From Myotis daubentonii (Eukaryota; Chordata; Mammalia; Chiroptera; Vespertilionidae): a stretch of DNA of 64,000 nt. The stretch spans positions 113,990,074 through 114,054,073 of the forward strand of contig NC_081840.1 in NCBI RefSeq assembly GCF_963259705.1, read 5' to 3'. The notes under the pieces were generated by a model. That model was not told the DNA's origin. It did not search any database and worked only from the letters and a program-made list of their open reading frames with translations. Shown piece by piece: positions 21,858-33,956 of the stretch. A program made the position numbers and the translations under genes. The first letter of the stretch is position 1, and the number at the start of each line of letters is the position of its first letter.

Positions 21858-23084
21858 AAACTGTGGGATAAATCCTTCCTTCCTTCCTTCTCTCTTTCCC
21901 CCTTCCTTCCTTTCTTCTACTCTTCCCTCCTTTTCTCCCTCCCTCCACCCCTCCCTGTTTTAAAATGAGGCCTCAGACCGGCAGACTGTTGCCATTGAGA
22001 AGGTAGTTTATTGCGCAGGATTCTGGAGAGGAGGGCATGCCACACCATGCAGGGCACATTGGGAAGTACTAGCATCAGTCAGGAGGCAGAGGGAGTGAGG
22101 GGAAAACGTGGACAAGAGTGTTTAACGTCCTTTCCAAGGTAAGGACTAGGTGGGGCAGGGCAGCAGGGTTAGGATTAGCTAGTTTGAGTAATGCCAGCAG
22201 ACTATGGCACAGGGCTGTCTCTAGTTGTCTAGTGCCTGGCTCTGGGTGGCTGGGGAAGGTGGATGTTTGCCTAGAGTGTGAGAACCTGGTAAAGGAGGTG
22301 GGGTGGGGTATGGGCATGGTGTACTGACAAGCAGGTTGCTTATGAGCTCTAGAGGTTGACTATACTTAGGAGGTGCAGTCTCTCCAGAGCCTGCAAAGCC
22401 CCAGATGTCAAAGCATCAGACGTGCAGAAAATAAAAAGGCATGATTGATATACTTCTTCCTATCCATCAATCCCTCCACCCACCCGTGTGTTCACTGAGC
22501 TCCCGCAAGTATGGGGCTGAGCTAGGTCCTGGGCCTCTCTGCAGGCTGCCCTGATTTGTTTTTCAGGATGGTGCTGAGAGGTACATGCTCTAGAGCCTGC
22601 TCCTTACTTGTCTGCCTTCACTCACAGGCAGAGTTCTGGGACCTTATCAGGATTTTCCCAGGTCAATTTCTGCATTCAGGTTTGCCTTGTTGCATGCGAG
22701 TCAGGAGTCAAGGAATTGCAAAGGGGGCCTGTGGTTAGATGCTATCCGAAATATTTAACACCCCAGAGGCAGAGGAGCCAAGCAGACTCGGAAGGTAAGC
22801 AGCCTGAATAGCCAGATGGGGTGTGTGTGTGTTTGGGGGAATGTCACCTGCCTGGATGAGCCCAGCCCAGTGGTGCTGCTCAGGTGGCAGAGAGGGATGG
22901 GGATGGGGGTGGGACAGGGCAGTGCTCCCTGACTGCCTGCTTTGGACCAGCACTCTCTCTGGGTGCCTGAATGTTTGTTGTGGTTGAGGAGTGATAACTA
23001 TGTGCGGACAGATTGATGGGGGAGCTGGTGTTTGGACAGCAGTTCTTAACATTTATCATCAACAATAATGATGATTAGTCATCA
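21858..23084. other. Unique stretch with a pyrimidine-rich tract
   Basis: A CT-rich simple tract (ccttccttccttccttctct and onward) covers about 21873-21955. Beyond it no gene or repeat is recognised. A small inverted repeat, ATGATGATTAGTCATCAT (7-bp arms, 4-bp loop), is at 23068-23085. Confidence 0.5.
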
Positions 23085-23340
23085 TAATAATTAATGATTA
23101 TTTACACTTGTATGGTGCTTATTTGTGCAGTATTTACTCTATGCCAACTGCTTTGTAACAGTTTATAATTGTAGCCAAAGTTGGCTGAGCTCTGCTGGGG
23201 ACCACCTGGTCACTGCTGTGCTTAGGGCTGTCCGGACATTACTTGTTAGTCCACACATCATCCCTGTAAGGGAAGGGCAGAGTTTGAGTAACTCCTCCAG
23301 GGCCGCACAGTGTGTGAGAGGAAGAGGAGGGTCTCAAAAT
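23085..23340 (-). repeat. MIR-family fossil
   Basis: Traces such as gtatttactctatgccaact and, further on, agggcagagtttgagtaact with ccgcacagtgtgtgagagga resemble an antisense MIR or MIR3. Strongly diverged. Confidence 0.5.
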
Positions 23341-24057
23341 TCAGTCTTCCTGACCCTGAGGGCTGTGGACCCCATTTCCCAGGAGAACAGAGAGAGGGGT
23401 TCGGGCCTGGGGCGTAGGCAGTGGAGGGAGCCCCTGACCAGCTCCTGGCCTGGTGAGGAGTGGAGGCAGTGTCTTAAGCCTGGTCTTGGCTGCGTCTGTG
23501 TCTCAGGCCAGGGGGAAGCATCAAAAAGACAAGATCTCTGCCGGCGAGCTTGCAGGACAGCCTGCATGGAGTCCCGGGGAAAGCCTGACACGAGTCTGAA
23601 GCCCTGCACTGGCACCATGTCCCCTCACAAAGCCGCCACGATTAAAACGACCTCCCAAGTTGGCTCTTACATATTTGGATTTCCCAACTGGACTCACAGT
23701 GCCACCAGGGTTCCTCAGCCTTTTCCCTCTAGCCCACCCCGTCCCCTGTCGGCACTCATGTCTCTCCCCGGAAGACCACAGGGAAACACACATCGGAACC
23801 CCTGGGGTGTGCCTGGATGCTGGGCAGGCTGGGTTTTACTGCCGTGTGTTCCCACGGCACCTAGGGCTTGGGGAGTAGGGGGTGCGGTGCCGATGGTTTC
23901 CTGCAGCTACAGAGTGTGATTCCCAAAGGAAGACCCGCTTGGTAGGAATCCTTAGCTGGGAGGGATAGGCAGGTGGGAAAGGCTTCTGCACCCATCACAC
24001 TCTTCTGGCCTAGGGCCTCTGCCCCTTGATTGACCTTCAAGAGCCCCAGATTCAAGA

Positions 24058-24090
24058 GTCCAGATTGTCATTGCAGAATAGCCCAGATGC
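24058..24090 (+). repeat. Duplicated 33-mer, copy A
   Basis: The segment starts gtccagattgtcattgcaga and ends gcccagatgc. It matches copy B (25682-25714) at 32 of 33 positions, the difference being t/c at base 11. Homology ends abruptly on both sides, and I do not recognise the unit as a known repeat. Confidence 0.7.
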
Positions 24091-25681
24091 AAGAGCCCCC
24101 TGACCCAAAGGATGGAACTTCCCAGCTAGCTCCACAAGGTACCAACTTGCCGGGGTTCCTTAACCATGGCCTCAGTCTCTGGGTTAAATTTCCAGTCTCT
24201 GACTCACTTATTTTAGGGTGGCCACCTTGCTGCGAGTGGCACAGTGAGATATGACTAGGGAACCAACCCACCACATGGGTACACGCCGGGCTGTCCTGCG
24301 TGTCCCTGCCCAGAACAGCCTTTCCAAGCTAGACCTCTGGGACCAGGGGCGAGGGCTCTCCCTGGGCTCACCAGGGCCAGCCCCGCCCTCCACGAGCACT
24401 GCCAGTGGGAGACTTCAGCCCTGTGGCTGTCTCTCTGCCTCGGTTTCTCTATTCATCTCTATCTCTGAGTTTTTCTGTCTGTCTCTCCCTCCCTCATCCA
24501 CCTTCTCATTCTCAACTGTTCATCTGGTCTTTATTCTCCCACTCATTTATCCACTCCCCATTCACAGCTAAACCAGTCTCCACCCTCCACCCCAGGTCTT
24601 TCCCAGCTGAGCTCTGTGCCTGGAGAACACCTGTGGCAGCTTCTGGGGACACAGAAACAACCACAATGAGCTGCACAGACCCCGGGCTCTCACTTCATCC
24701 ACAGAGGGTAGCGCCTCTTGCTGCCAGAGAGGGGCCCACTCCAGGCAGGAAGCAGAGGCAGGCCCAGCCACTTTCTTCTGGAGAAACTGCAGTGTTTCTT
24801 GTTCCCAAGACCACTGGAGAAGAGATGGAGGTACAACTGGCACTGGGTGGGAAGTACAGATCCTTATGCTCAGTTTCCTCATCTGTAAAGTAGGGATAAC
24901 AATACTTACCTAATGGGTTTTGCTCTCTATGTGAATGCTAACTATTACCGTCCTATTGGTGGCATTGCCGTCCTGGTTGCCACTGCTTTGCAGCCAGCTG
25001 TGCGACGACGTTGGGTTTCCCTTTCTGAGCCCATTTCCTCTTATGAAATAAGGATACAATACTGGCCGCTAGAGCTGGGGGTATGTCACAGACAGCACCT
25101 TGCACAGTGCCTTTCTCTCAGTAGGTGCAAAGTTAACCCCCATTTTCTTGCCCTCCTCCTCTCCCCCTCCACAGACATCATCAGGCCCTGAAACCAGCGC
25201 ATGTGGCAAGCCTAGAAATGAAAACAGAGCTCAGGCTTGTCTTTTTTTCTCAGCCCAGACCAGTCCCTTGGCAGACAACGCCTGGCTTTGCAGCTCAGTC
25301 TGAATTTCAGCTGCAGATTCTAAATCTGCTTGTCCCCAGAGGTTGCTGCTCTGTTGATCCCTCACTGGTCCGTGCGGAGAGTCCCTATTCCTTGGAGAAG
25401 AATCTGTCACAGCTGTGAAGCATGGGGACATGTATGGCTTCGTGGATTCCCCCAGCAGGGTGATGGTGTGTCATTAAGGCCTTTCACAAGCTAGGGAAGA
25501 AAGTTAGTGCTGAAACAGGACGTATTCTTTCTGAGCTCAATTAATTCCTGTCTTTTGGCAGGACTGTACCAAGAGACCGGCTCATCCCAGATGGTAAGTC
25601 CCTCTTGGAGCTCACCTCAATGCCTCCCACCACTGTGTGCACTGTCCGTTAGAGCCCGCCACCCTGCTTTTTCCTTGTGGG

Positions 25682-25714
25682 GTCCAGATTGCCATTGCAG
25701 AATAGCCCAGATGC
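25682..25714 (+). repeat. Duplicated 33-mer, copy B
   Basis: Second copy of the 33-mer, 1.6 kb downstream of copy A and in the same orientation. The surrounding sequence is not related to that around copy A. Confidence 0.7.
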
Positions 25715-26044
25715 GAACCTCTCCAGAACTAGGCCTTCTAGCCCGCTGCCATCGCTTTTCCACGTGGTAGAGCATGCCAGGCGCTGGGTCCCTAGGCCAC
25801 CTGTCTGCCCCGAGATCCGGCTCAAGCATCTCTGCACACCAGGCCTGTAGGTGGCGGCAGCTCCTGAAGCCAGGGAAAGGATCAGAGTTGGGAAAGTGGT
25901 TTGCAGAGTGGGAGGCGGAGCCTGGCAGCAGGCCTGTCTGGGAAGCACCTGGGTTAGAGGTGGGGCCAGAGATTAAGTATCAGGAGGGTAGTCTGAAAGG
26001 CTGGCTGAAACAGCATGTCAGCAGTAGTGAGGGCTAGACAAGGA

Positions 26045-26235
26045 GGGAAGTGTGACTGCCTGGCTCTAAAGCAGACTGCCTGGTTCAAATCCTTGCTGTC
26101 ACTCACTAGCTGTGTGACCCAGGGCAAGTTACTTCACCTCCCTGTGCCTCAGTTGCTCCATATGTACAGTGGGAGTCATAATAGTACCCATATCCAAGGA
26201 CTGTTAGAAGATTAATTCTGAAGTTACTTGTCAAG
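26045..26235 (+). repeat. MIR SINE, well preserved
   Basis: Nearly complete sense MIR: ctgcctggttcaaatccttg (B-box region), 'tagctgtgtgacccagggcaagttacttcacctccctgtgcctcagttgc' (core), then aatagtacccatatccaagg and attaattctg. Confidence 0.9.
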
Positions 26236-28164
26236 GTAAGTACTTACTAAAGAGGAATTCCATGTTAAAAGTCCCCCTATAGTCAAACAACGAATAACAG
26301 AAAAATACTGTGGCGGCATGGTCTTCCCTAAGCCTGATCACCATCCAGTCTGGAAGGGGGACCACAGGTTCAGAACCCAGGGTCACAGCCTGGGTCCGGG
26401 GACAGACTCAGGGCAGCGAGCAGGGGCGCTCAGAAATCGGCCGTGCACCTGGCGCTGCAGCTCCGCCTCCCACCCGGCAGGAGCTCATACACTAAGGCCC
26501 TGGGCCGGCTCCTGACTAAGTGGGAAGGGAGCGAACAGGGAGTAAAGCAGACGAGGACAGGCCATCCTCCACACAGCTGGCTCTTGACAGCCCCTTTTCA
26601 TTAAACCATCTCTTCAAAACTCCAGTCCCCAGCAGAACTAGGCTTTGGTTCCCTTCGCTGCTGTGTGCACCTTTTCCAACGAGCTGCCTCAGTGACCTCC
26701 CCCACGGCCCAAGCCTCTGACAGATTTTCAGAACAACAATTATGGAATCCAAAGATGCTTCTGGGAGGGAGTATGTGTTAGCACTCCACCTCACACTCGG
26801 TGAGCCTCAGGCCTTGGGAGGGGCTGGATTGGATCACAGCCAGCCTTCCCTGGCTGTAGGGCTGGGTCTCAGGGATCCCAGGAGGTGAGCTGGTTCTGTT
26901 AGCAGAAAAGCCTGCTGGCCTCAGGGGGCCCCTAGCTCCCACATTGTCTCACCATTCTCTCCTTCCTGCATGCCAGCATTGTACTGGCTTTGAACTTGAA
27001 TGCCTTAATGCATTCATTAGGTAGACAGCACTTTTTATCCAGGAGGCTTTGAGCTCTGCCTGCAAAGTAGCCAGGAAGTCCAACAACGCAGAATCATAGG
27101 CTCCGGCCAGCCTGTGCAGGTTTCAAAGGCTGCAGGTTCAGGCTTCTGTTCCAGGACTGAGTCTTTGCAACCTCCTCTCCAAGTGGTTTTGACCTCTAAC
27201 TACTGATGGAGAACTCATACCTTTGGAGGCAGCCAGTGATTTTGTGTCTAGGTAGTTCAGACTGCTCGTTGGTCCCCAGAACATGGGAGCAAGGCCAGTA
27301 GCTTCACCTGTCCAGGGATATTAAGTGCACTATTATCTTCCATCAGGCGGGGGCCAGCAAGCAGTGCTAGGGAGGTGGGGGGAATGCACCTAAATATGAA
27401 AAGGCGTGGTTCTGTCCTCAAGGCACCTTGGTCTGAGCAGCCCAGGAGAAATCCACCTTAAGTCCAACTCTCTGAGAGAGCAAGAGACAATTTGGGCAGA
27501 AACTTTAGAAGTGCAGTGGGGAGCAGAGGGTCATGAGGGTGTCCCCCTCATCTTTGTTCTGTACTGGGACAGGTGCTTACAGTCTGTACCCCATCCTGTA
27601 ATCTAACCTCAGTCCTTAGACTCTCTTGGGAGCAGGGTCTGATTGCCCACACTTCACAACTGATAAATGGATGCCCTGGGAGCCTCGGAACCGTCCTTCC
27701 GGTGCCAGGGGCCAGGCCATTTCGTGGCTGGGTGTAGGTTTGCTGAGGAAGGGGTTCTGCCACTTTGATATTGAGCTGGTGTGTGATGTTGCAGTACCAC
27801 CATTCATGTGTGGGTGCTGGTTGTTCCTGATTATCTGTTGTCAGGGTTCTTTCCCTACTGCTGGCCCTGCCCTCCAGGGGGCAAAGTTCTCTTCTGGACT
27901 CTTCTGTATAATCACTCCCTAGTATTCAAGGGCCTGCAGACTCCTGTCACCCTGGGCTGTTTTTTCTCCTGGGTTCCCTTCAGGCCCTGGGGGTGCTCAG
28001 AAGCTCCGAGCCTCTCCCCGGGAACCTCACCCCATGACCTTGTGAGGTGGACTCACTCCCTTCTTAGGGGACAGCCACAGCCCCTGGCAGCTGCCTTTGC
28101 ATTGATTTTCCCTGAGGTTCCTTCTACCTCAACCCTGGCGGACTCAGAATCCTCGAATGGGGTG
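26236..28164. other. Unique stretch, no feature recognised
   Basis: Mixed GC content, no gene, no young transposon. Small open frames show no family signal. Confidence 0.5.
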
Positions 28165-28290
28165 TATTGACATCAGATGGACCTGGAAGTGAATCCTAGC
28201 ATTGCCATTCTCTAGTCGTGTCACCTTGGGTAGGTCACTGCCCTCTCTGGAGCCTCAATTTCCTGAACAGTACAATGAGGATAATGATTT
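28165..28290 (+). repeat. MIR SINE fossil
   Basis: gacctggaagtgaatcctag, then cattgccattctctagtcgt, gtcaccttgggtaggtcact and gagcctcaatttcctgaaca: the sense MIR core. Confidence 0.82.
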
Positions 28291-28299
28291 TAAAAGTCA

Positions 28300-28500
28300 C
28301 AATTAGTTAAGACTGTTAATTTACCCTCTATGTATCAGGTGTTATTCTAAGTCCTTTGTATAAATTATCCCATTTAATGATTGTAACGACCATATGAAAT
28401 GCTTAATGTGTTTTAATCCCTATGTTTTAGATGAGTGAACTGAGATCACATATGCAGTTAGTGGCAGAGCTGGGGCCCAGGAGGAGCTAGCTCCATAGTC
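28300..28500 (-). repeat. MIR/MIR3 fossil
   Basis: taccctctatgtatcaggtg, then gtataaattatcccatttaa and gatgagtgaactgagatcac with cagttagtggcagagctggg: antisense MIR-type sequence next to the previous one, in opposite orientation. Confidence 0.65.
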
Positions 28501-29834
28501 CTTAACATTAATGCTCTGCTGTGTCTTAGGGTTGCACATGTAAAGGCTAATAAATCATATCTACTCCACCAGGAATAAATGGGATGATGTTTGTATGTGG
28601 GCAGTGCTGAGCTTGGCATATATTAGGTGTTCATTAAAATGCTTCTACTGTGTCCTCTCCTGCCCCTCCCCCCATTCTATTCCTTCTAGCTCTCCATGTG
28701 AGCTTACACTGTGGTTACAGCAAAGGAGGCAGGAGGCCATGTTTGAGGAAGGCTGGTGGGATAAGCACGGGCCCCTGTCTCTCCCTCCCTCTCTCCCTCT
28801 GCATCTGGGACACCAGCACCCAGCACACAAGCAGGTGTGGGTCCAGTGTTCCCTGGAGCTGCCATAGACCTCTGACTGATGCCAAAGGCAGGAGAGTAGG
28901 AGGTTGTAGCAATTGCCCATCGGAGGCTGTCAGTAGGCCTGGGGTCACTGGGCCCCTCCCATCTACCCTGGGGAGGTTGTCTGCATACATTTCTTCATGG
29001 ACACACTGGCAGTCAGAGGTTAGGTAGCATGGCCTCTTGGGACCCACTGGGGGGACCTCCCATTGCATCCCACATAGCCAAGGCCTTGGGTAAAATTTAC
29101 ACTCTTCTAACCTCTTTCTCTTGGCTTCTCAAATTCTCAACCAGCTCAACCCCTAGGGGCAGCCAGTTCCAGTTCCCCACAGACAGGCTCAACCTTACTG
29201 ACACTCTGGGGAAGTTTCAAGAACCAGTTTGACCGCAAAACCGAGAAGCAGGTCTGTTAGGCCCTGTCTGGACAAAGTGGTCATGGTAGCTGTCAGAGAA
29301 GGATTCAAATTAGACTCAGAGGAACAGGAGCCAGGCTGGGGGTGGAAACAGCCCTGCTCGGCTCTGCTCCAGGGCCTGGGATCTGCTGGGGCAGGAGCAG
29401 AGGCTGTGTTGCAATTTCACTGCAAATCAACTGGGTCATCTCTTGTGGGTGGCACTGCTCAGGGCTGCCAACCCTCGTGTTTTTTCATAGACGTGGAGAT
29501 GGTATCGCCCAACTGCCTTGAGCATCAGGCTGTGAGATGAGGCTTGAGGGAAGAGGTATGATAGGCATTCTTGGCAGAGCCAGTGGCTCCAGAGGCAGTG
29601 GTGAAGAGAGGCAGGGTCAGTCCACGTTTGGCCAAGTTGGGAGCAATTTTTAGAGGAGCCCTGGGCCAGAGGTCCCCGCTCCAGGCCAGAGTGGGCCCCG
29701 GGATCTGTTCTCAAGAGAGGAGGGAAATGTTTACCACCTCACCAATTTGGATTGTTGCTGGCTGTGACACACGGTAGCCAAATCATTGGCTTGGGGCCAT
29801 CCCCTCCTGTCTGGTACACAGGCTTTGAAAAGGG
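28501..29834. other. Unique stretch, no feature recognised
   Basis: No gene or young repeat recognised. C-rich tract around 28775-28805. Open frames on both strands at 28640-29070 and 29230-29720 have no known domains. Confidence 0.5.
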
Positions 29835-30060
29835 GTGTGGTGGGAAAAACATTGGCTTTGGAGTCTGACCAACTTGAAATTAAATCTCAGCTCTACCTAA
29901 AACACTGGCTGACCTTAAGTAAGTCACTTAACTGTTTTGGACCCTCCATTCCTCATCTCTGAAAAAAAAATTAATGGCAGCATCTCAGCAGAATGGTTGT
30001 AAGAAGTAATAATGGTAAGGTGGGTGGAGGAATGGTATACTGTAGGAACTCAATCAAAGT
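29835..30060 (+). repeat. MIR SINE fossil
   Basis: attggctttggagtctgacc, gctctacctaaaacactggc, taagtaagtcacttaactgt, ccattcctcatctctgaaaa and gtaataatgg follow the sense MIR consensus from head to tail. Confidence 0.85.
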
Positions 30061-30173
30061 TAGGCACACTTATCCCTCCTCTTACAATACACACCACTCT
30101 TCAGCCACTTCCAGGCTTGTCTTCTTTATCTTGGCCATTAACTAAAAGGCCTCTTAAGGTTGGCTGCCTAGAT

Positions 30174-30364
30174 CAGGGATCAACAATTTTTTTTCTGTAA
30201 AGGAAACATTTTAGGCTTTGAGTGCTGTATATGGTGTCTTTCGTAACTACTCATCTCTGCCGTTGCAGTGCAAATGAATGTGTTGCTATGTTCTAATAAA
30301 ACTTTATTTACAAAAAAAGGCAGTGGGTCAGATTTGGCCCACAGCTATTGTTTGTCGAGCCCTG
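30174..30364. mobile_element. Ancient hAT element (non-autonomous)
   Basis: Starts CAGGGATCAACAATTTTT and ends with the complement of CAGGGCTCGACAAAC. The interior contains taataaaactttatttaca and gtcagatttggcccacagc, typical of a very common old mammalian hAT family. The flanking octamers (gcctagat, acctgaag) match only partly. Family name left open (Charlie or Tip100 group). Confidence 0.75.
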
Positions 30365-30989
30365 ACCTGAAGTTTCAAGTTCAAACTCACCTGCCTATCT
30401 CTCAAGGGATTTCCCCAGGCGGATTTCACCTTGTACATCCAATCAGGTCTGTAATTGCTCTCTTAAATATTCCCCAATTCGACCAAACAGGGCTCCCTTT
30501 TGACTTTGATCATTAAGTGATTAGTCTCGCCTTAATGCATTTGCTCATGCTCTTTACTCTGCTTAGAAAACCATCCTATTTCCTCTCTGCCCTTCTACAT
30601 CCCACCTCCAGTTAACCTCCCATGTTGTCCTGTAAAATAAAGGGTTCAGTTCAAGGTCTCTTGATTTAATATTCAGTGAACATCCTCCAACATCCTTAAG
30701 GGCCAAACTCAGGTCACCTGCACACAGGAACTACTCCCTTTAGAGGGCTCCCCCATCCATGCCATTGATTCCATCGTGGCCCTTCTGTGGACCCCTGGGC
30801 AAGATTGGTGTCTCAGTTTAATGATGGGTCCTTGAGGCTCAGTCCTCAGCTTTTCTACATCCAACTCACAACAAGCCCTTTCATCCTGCTCGGTATCTTT
30901 GGGACTTCCTGCATATGTGGCTGTGGAAAGCCTCAGGCATTATCTCTGCAAATGTCGCAGCTCTCTCATTCTCTTTACTCTTTCTTTCT
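30365..30989. other. Unclassified stretch, possibly old LINE
   Basis: No gene recognised. The pyrimidine-rich text at 30540-30620 and 30820-30910 recalls L2 in sense orientation but is too diverged to call. Confidence 0.4.
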
Positions 30990-31330
30990 GGAGCTTCAAT
31001 TAGTTGTAGCTTAATCTCTCTATCATGTTTTCCTTGTCTTTTAACCTCTCTATCACATTTTCCTTCTTTTGTTCTGGTTCTTCTGGTGCAGTTGAAGTAC
31101 TTTCTTTAAATCTATCCTCTAATTCATTAATTCTTTCTTTATCTGTGTCTAAAACGTTCACTGAAATTTTAATTTTGAAATTATAATTTTCATTTCTAGA
31201 TATTCTATTTCGAGCATTTATAAGCATCTGCCTGTAGCTGTTGGTAGTTTCTTAGTCCTTTATGATTTTTTCCATCTCATCTTTTATGTCTTTAAACATT
31301 TCATATATACTTATGTTATGACTAATCTCA
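30990..31330. mobile_element. Probable old L1 fragment
   Basis: Sequence such as tctatcctctaattcattaa, tttcatttctagatattcta and catctcatcttttatgtctt resembles the antisense of old L1 elements. The minus-strand frame (31000-31227) reads ERINELEDRF, a motif like the L1 ORF1 coiled coil. Diverged; subfamily not assigned. Confidence 0.45.
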
Positions 31331-31365
31331 TTATTCTAATATTTGAACTCTTTGAAGATCTAATT

Positions 31366-31443
31366 CAGTGTCTTCAAATGAGGACAATTATTCCCTCTGG
31401 GGACATTTTGAAATGTTCGGAGACACTTTTGGTTGTCAAAACT

Positions 31444-31482
<39 letters not shown>

Positions 31483-31609
31483 CCGCATGCGCACATGCAC
31501 TACTGGCATCTAGTGGATAGAAACTAGGCATGCTGCTAAACAGACAGTTCCCACGGATTAAGAATTATCTAGTCTAAAATGCCAATAGCTTTAAGGTTGA
31601 GAAACCCTG
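31366..31609. mobile_element. MER20 (hAT-Charlie) with internal (GT)n
   Basis: Starts cagtg with a degraded left end, then ggggacattttgaaatgttc, agacacttttggttgtcaaa, ctactggcatctagtggata, gaggcatgctgctaaac-like text and ggttgagaaaccctg at the right end. This follows MER20. The normal run of G in the middle is replaced by a GT microsatellite (31445-31480). MER20 copies have been reported as regulatory elements in placental mammals; nothing here shows activity. Confidence 0.85.
31445..31480. repeat. (GT)n microsatellite in MER20
   Basis: Pure GT array of about 18 units followed by acccgcatgcgcacatgcac, a purine-pyrimidine alternating stretch with Z-DNA potential. Confidence 0.95.
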
Positions 31610-33050
31610 GTTGAAATCTGTTGCTTGTTGTTTCTGCTGACTCTTGCTCATGGTGATTCGTTGCTTTGAGTGTGATTTTTGTAGTTCCTCTTTGATAAAT
31701 CAGATTGAGAACACTTTTCTCCAGAGGGAACTTCTGTTTGCTTTTTTCAGCCAGCAGGGAGCACCACAAACCTGGACCCACTTCACCCTTTTCCAGCTTG
31801 GAGGTTTCCTCATCAGAGTGGGTAGCGTAGATTCAAACCCCAGACTCCCATGAGAAGTGGCAATAGAAAATTTTGTGCCTTAGATCTGCATGACCTGAAG
31901 CTGGCATTCATGTGCTGATGTTATGTTGACTGATTTTCCCAATCAGCTAACGGAGATCTGAACCTAGACACGAAAGAGTCTACCCTGATTCGTGTGTGTG
32001 CAAGAATATGACTATGCTACAGTGTTTGGCCTTATCTCATCTCCTAGAAGTGAGTAGAAAATAGAAAAATGCAAAATCTGGGTTGAGAACAGTAACTTCA
32101 ATACAAATGGGCCACAGATGGAAATTATTGGCATGACTAAGGCCAGTCTCTGGGGCAGCAATGATCCCTGTGAGCTCATCTATGAGATGACAGAACGATA
32201 TTAAAGAGCAGGCATAGCACACTGACATTGTGTCACAGAAATGGTTTTTACAGAGTAAAGCCTCACTAGGGATCATCTTGCAATACAGTCCCTTAGCCAC
32301 AATTCCCAAATCCAGAAAGACCTTGAACACCAAAAGTTGGTTTTGTTCATTTAGCGCAAGCATAATTGGCAGCATAATCTGACTTGAACTGATCTGTGGC
32401 TAGTCTTTATATTCAGTATGACTGTTCATGCATCTGAATAGTTATTGCATGAATTATTGCATTTTGACTACAAGGCACTGCCCCAGACTCTGCTGAGAGT
32501 CCCATACAACATACAGATTTTGTACACTAGCACCTTCTAAAATCATAAAAATTCTGATTTTCAAACACATCTGGGCTTGGGGTAAAAGGGATATCAACCT
32601 ATATTATTAAGTTTCAGGGAAAGGATTTCCCCCCATCCCACCCTCATGCCCACCACACATGTAAGAAATGTTTGAACACTCATGCACTCCAGCTGCCAAA
32701 TGTGTTTGAGTTTGTGTTGAATGACAGTATGGACTGTATGTCGCATGATTAGCATCTTGTGATCACTCTGAGGGCAATGTACAGGGGTTTAGGTGGGACA
32801 CACTTTGAGGGGTTCTTTTCCCTCTACGCACAATGCTGGGCATGTATGAAGTACCAAGCATGTGTATTCAATGATTCCTTAATAAGTCCTTAGCATCAAA
32901 GAGTTTGTCAAAACCCTTTTGTTTTTAAAATTACACCAAGAATACAGGAATATGCTTTTATTACAAAAATAATACTAAACACATTCAGTGCAATATAGGA
33001 AACTTCTCCTTTACCAAATACTTCTGCTCCCCTTCCTGAAATAACCCTGT
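31610..33050. other. AT-rich stretch, no feature recognised
   Basis: No gene or clear repeat. From about 32900 on, the sequence grades into LINE-like text. Confidence 0.45.
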
Positions 33051-33533
33051 CAGCACTTAAAATAATTTTTTTTCCTGTTCCTTCTCTGGACATTTATATA
33101 CATGTGCATGTAGTTATGCACACTTAGATATTTTTATATAAATGGGGTCATGCTATACTATATATTATTCTGCATTTTGCTTTTTTCACTTAGTTATATG
33201 CCCTTTCATATTGGTACATATAGAACTACTTCATTCCATGGTACAGAAATACCCTGGTGTAAAATAATCCCTCTTTCATACAGGTTTCAAGAAGTCATAG
33301 TGCTAGGCCAAAGGGCATGCACCTTTTAAATTTTGATGGGAACTTTTTTTTAATAACCTTCTTCAACTTGTAATACATTTGATTGTATTCTTGATTTCTT
33401 TTGCCAACATTTGATATTATTAATCTTTTTAACCTTTGTATATGGGCAAAATAAAATCTTATTATTTTAACATAAATTTCTTAACTTATTTGTAAAGTTG
33501 AACATCTTTGTTTGTTGAATATATATGTCTTTA
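33051..33533 (-). mobile_element. Probable old L1 fragment (L1ME-like)
   Basis: AT-rich text such as cataaatggggtcatgc-like 'atataaatggggtcatgctatac', tttttcacttagttatatgc and caggtttcaagaagtcatag recalls antisense L1 3' regions. It leads into clearer L1 sequence on the far side of the SINE at 33534. Confidence 0.5.
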
Positions 33534-33583
33534 TTTTTTATTTTTAACTATATTTTTATTGATTTCAGAGAGGAATGGAGAGG

Positions 33584-33621
<38 letters not shown>

Positions 33622-33774
33622 AATGATGAGAAAGAATCATTGATGGGCTGCCTCCTGCACACCCAACCCTGGGGATGGAAGCCACAACCCGGGCATATGC
33701 CCTGACCAGGAATCAAACCATGACTTACTGGTTCATAAGTCGACGCTCAACCACTGGGCTATGCCAGCCGGGCT
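33534..33774 (-). mobile_element. VES SINE, diverged head
   Basis: Minus-strand VES with tail tttttaactatatttttatt, the body gatttcagagaggaatggag and aatcattgatgggctgcctc, a GA microsatellite, and a head read as gaccaggaatcaaaccatga, cgacgctcaaccactgggct. The head differs from the common VES subfamily. It is inserted in an old L1. Confidence 0.9.
33590..33619. repeat. (GA)n microsatellite in a SINE
   Basis: About 15 pure GA units in the VES body. Confidence 0.95.
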
Positions 33775-33888
33775 GTAGTTCATTCCTTTTAATTGCTGAG
33801 TACTATTCCATTGTCACATTGGTCATCCATTGTCCTATTGATAGACATTTGGGTTGTTTCCAGTTCAGGCTATTATGAATACAGCTCC
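33775..33888 (-). mobile_element. Old L1 (L1ME-type) ORF2 3' region, segment 1
   Basis: ttcattccttttaattgctg, agtactattccattgtcaca, ttgatagacatttgggttgt and ggctattatgaatacagctc are the antisense 3' region of L1ME-type elements. Continues after the SINE at 34095. Confidence 0.85.
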
Positions 33889-33904
33889 TTTTTAAAAAAA
33901 TTGC

Positions 33905-33956
<52 letters not shown>

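Larger units (their letters stand above)
23341..26044. other. Unique stretch with a duplicated 33-mer
   Basis: No gene is recognised. The plus-strand frame 23125-23919 has no known domain. MIR-like traces lie at about 24855-24930 (cctcatctgtaaagtaggga) and 25015-25135. A 33-base segment at 24058-24090 recurs at 25682-25714 (annotated separately). Confidence 0.5.

Noticed and set aside
23125..23919. 264-residue plus-strand open frame
   Set aside because: Starts within MIR-like sequence, no recognisable domain, no splice or conservation evidence.
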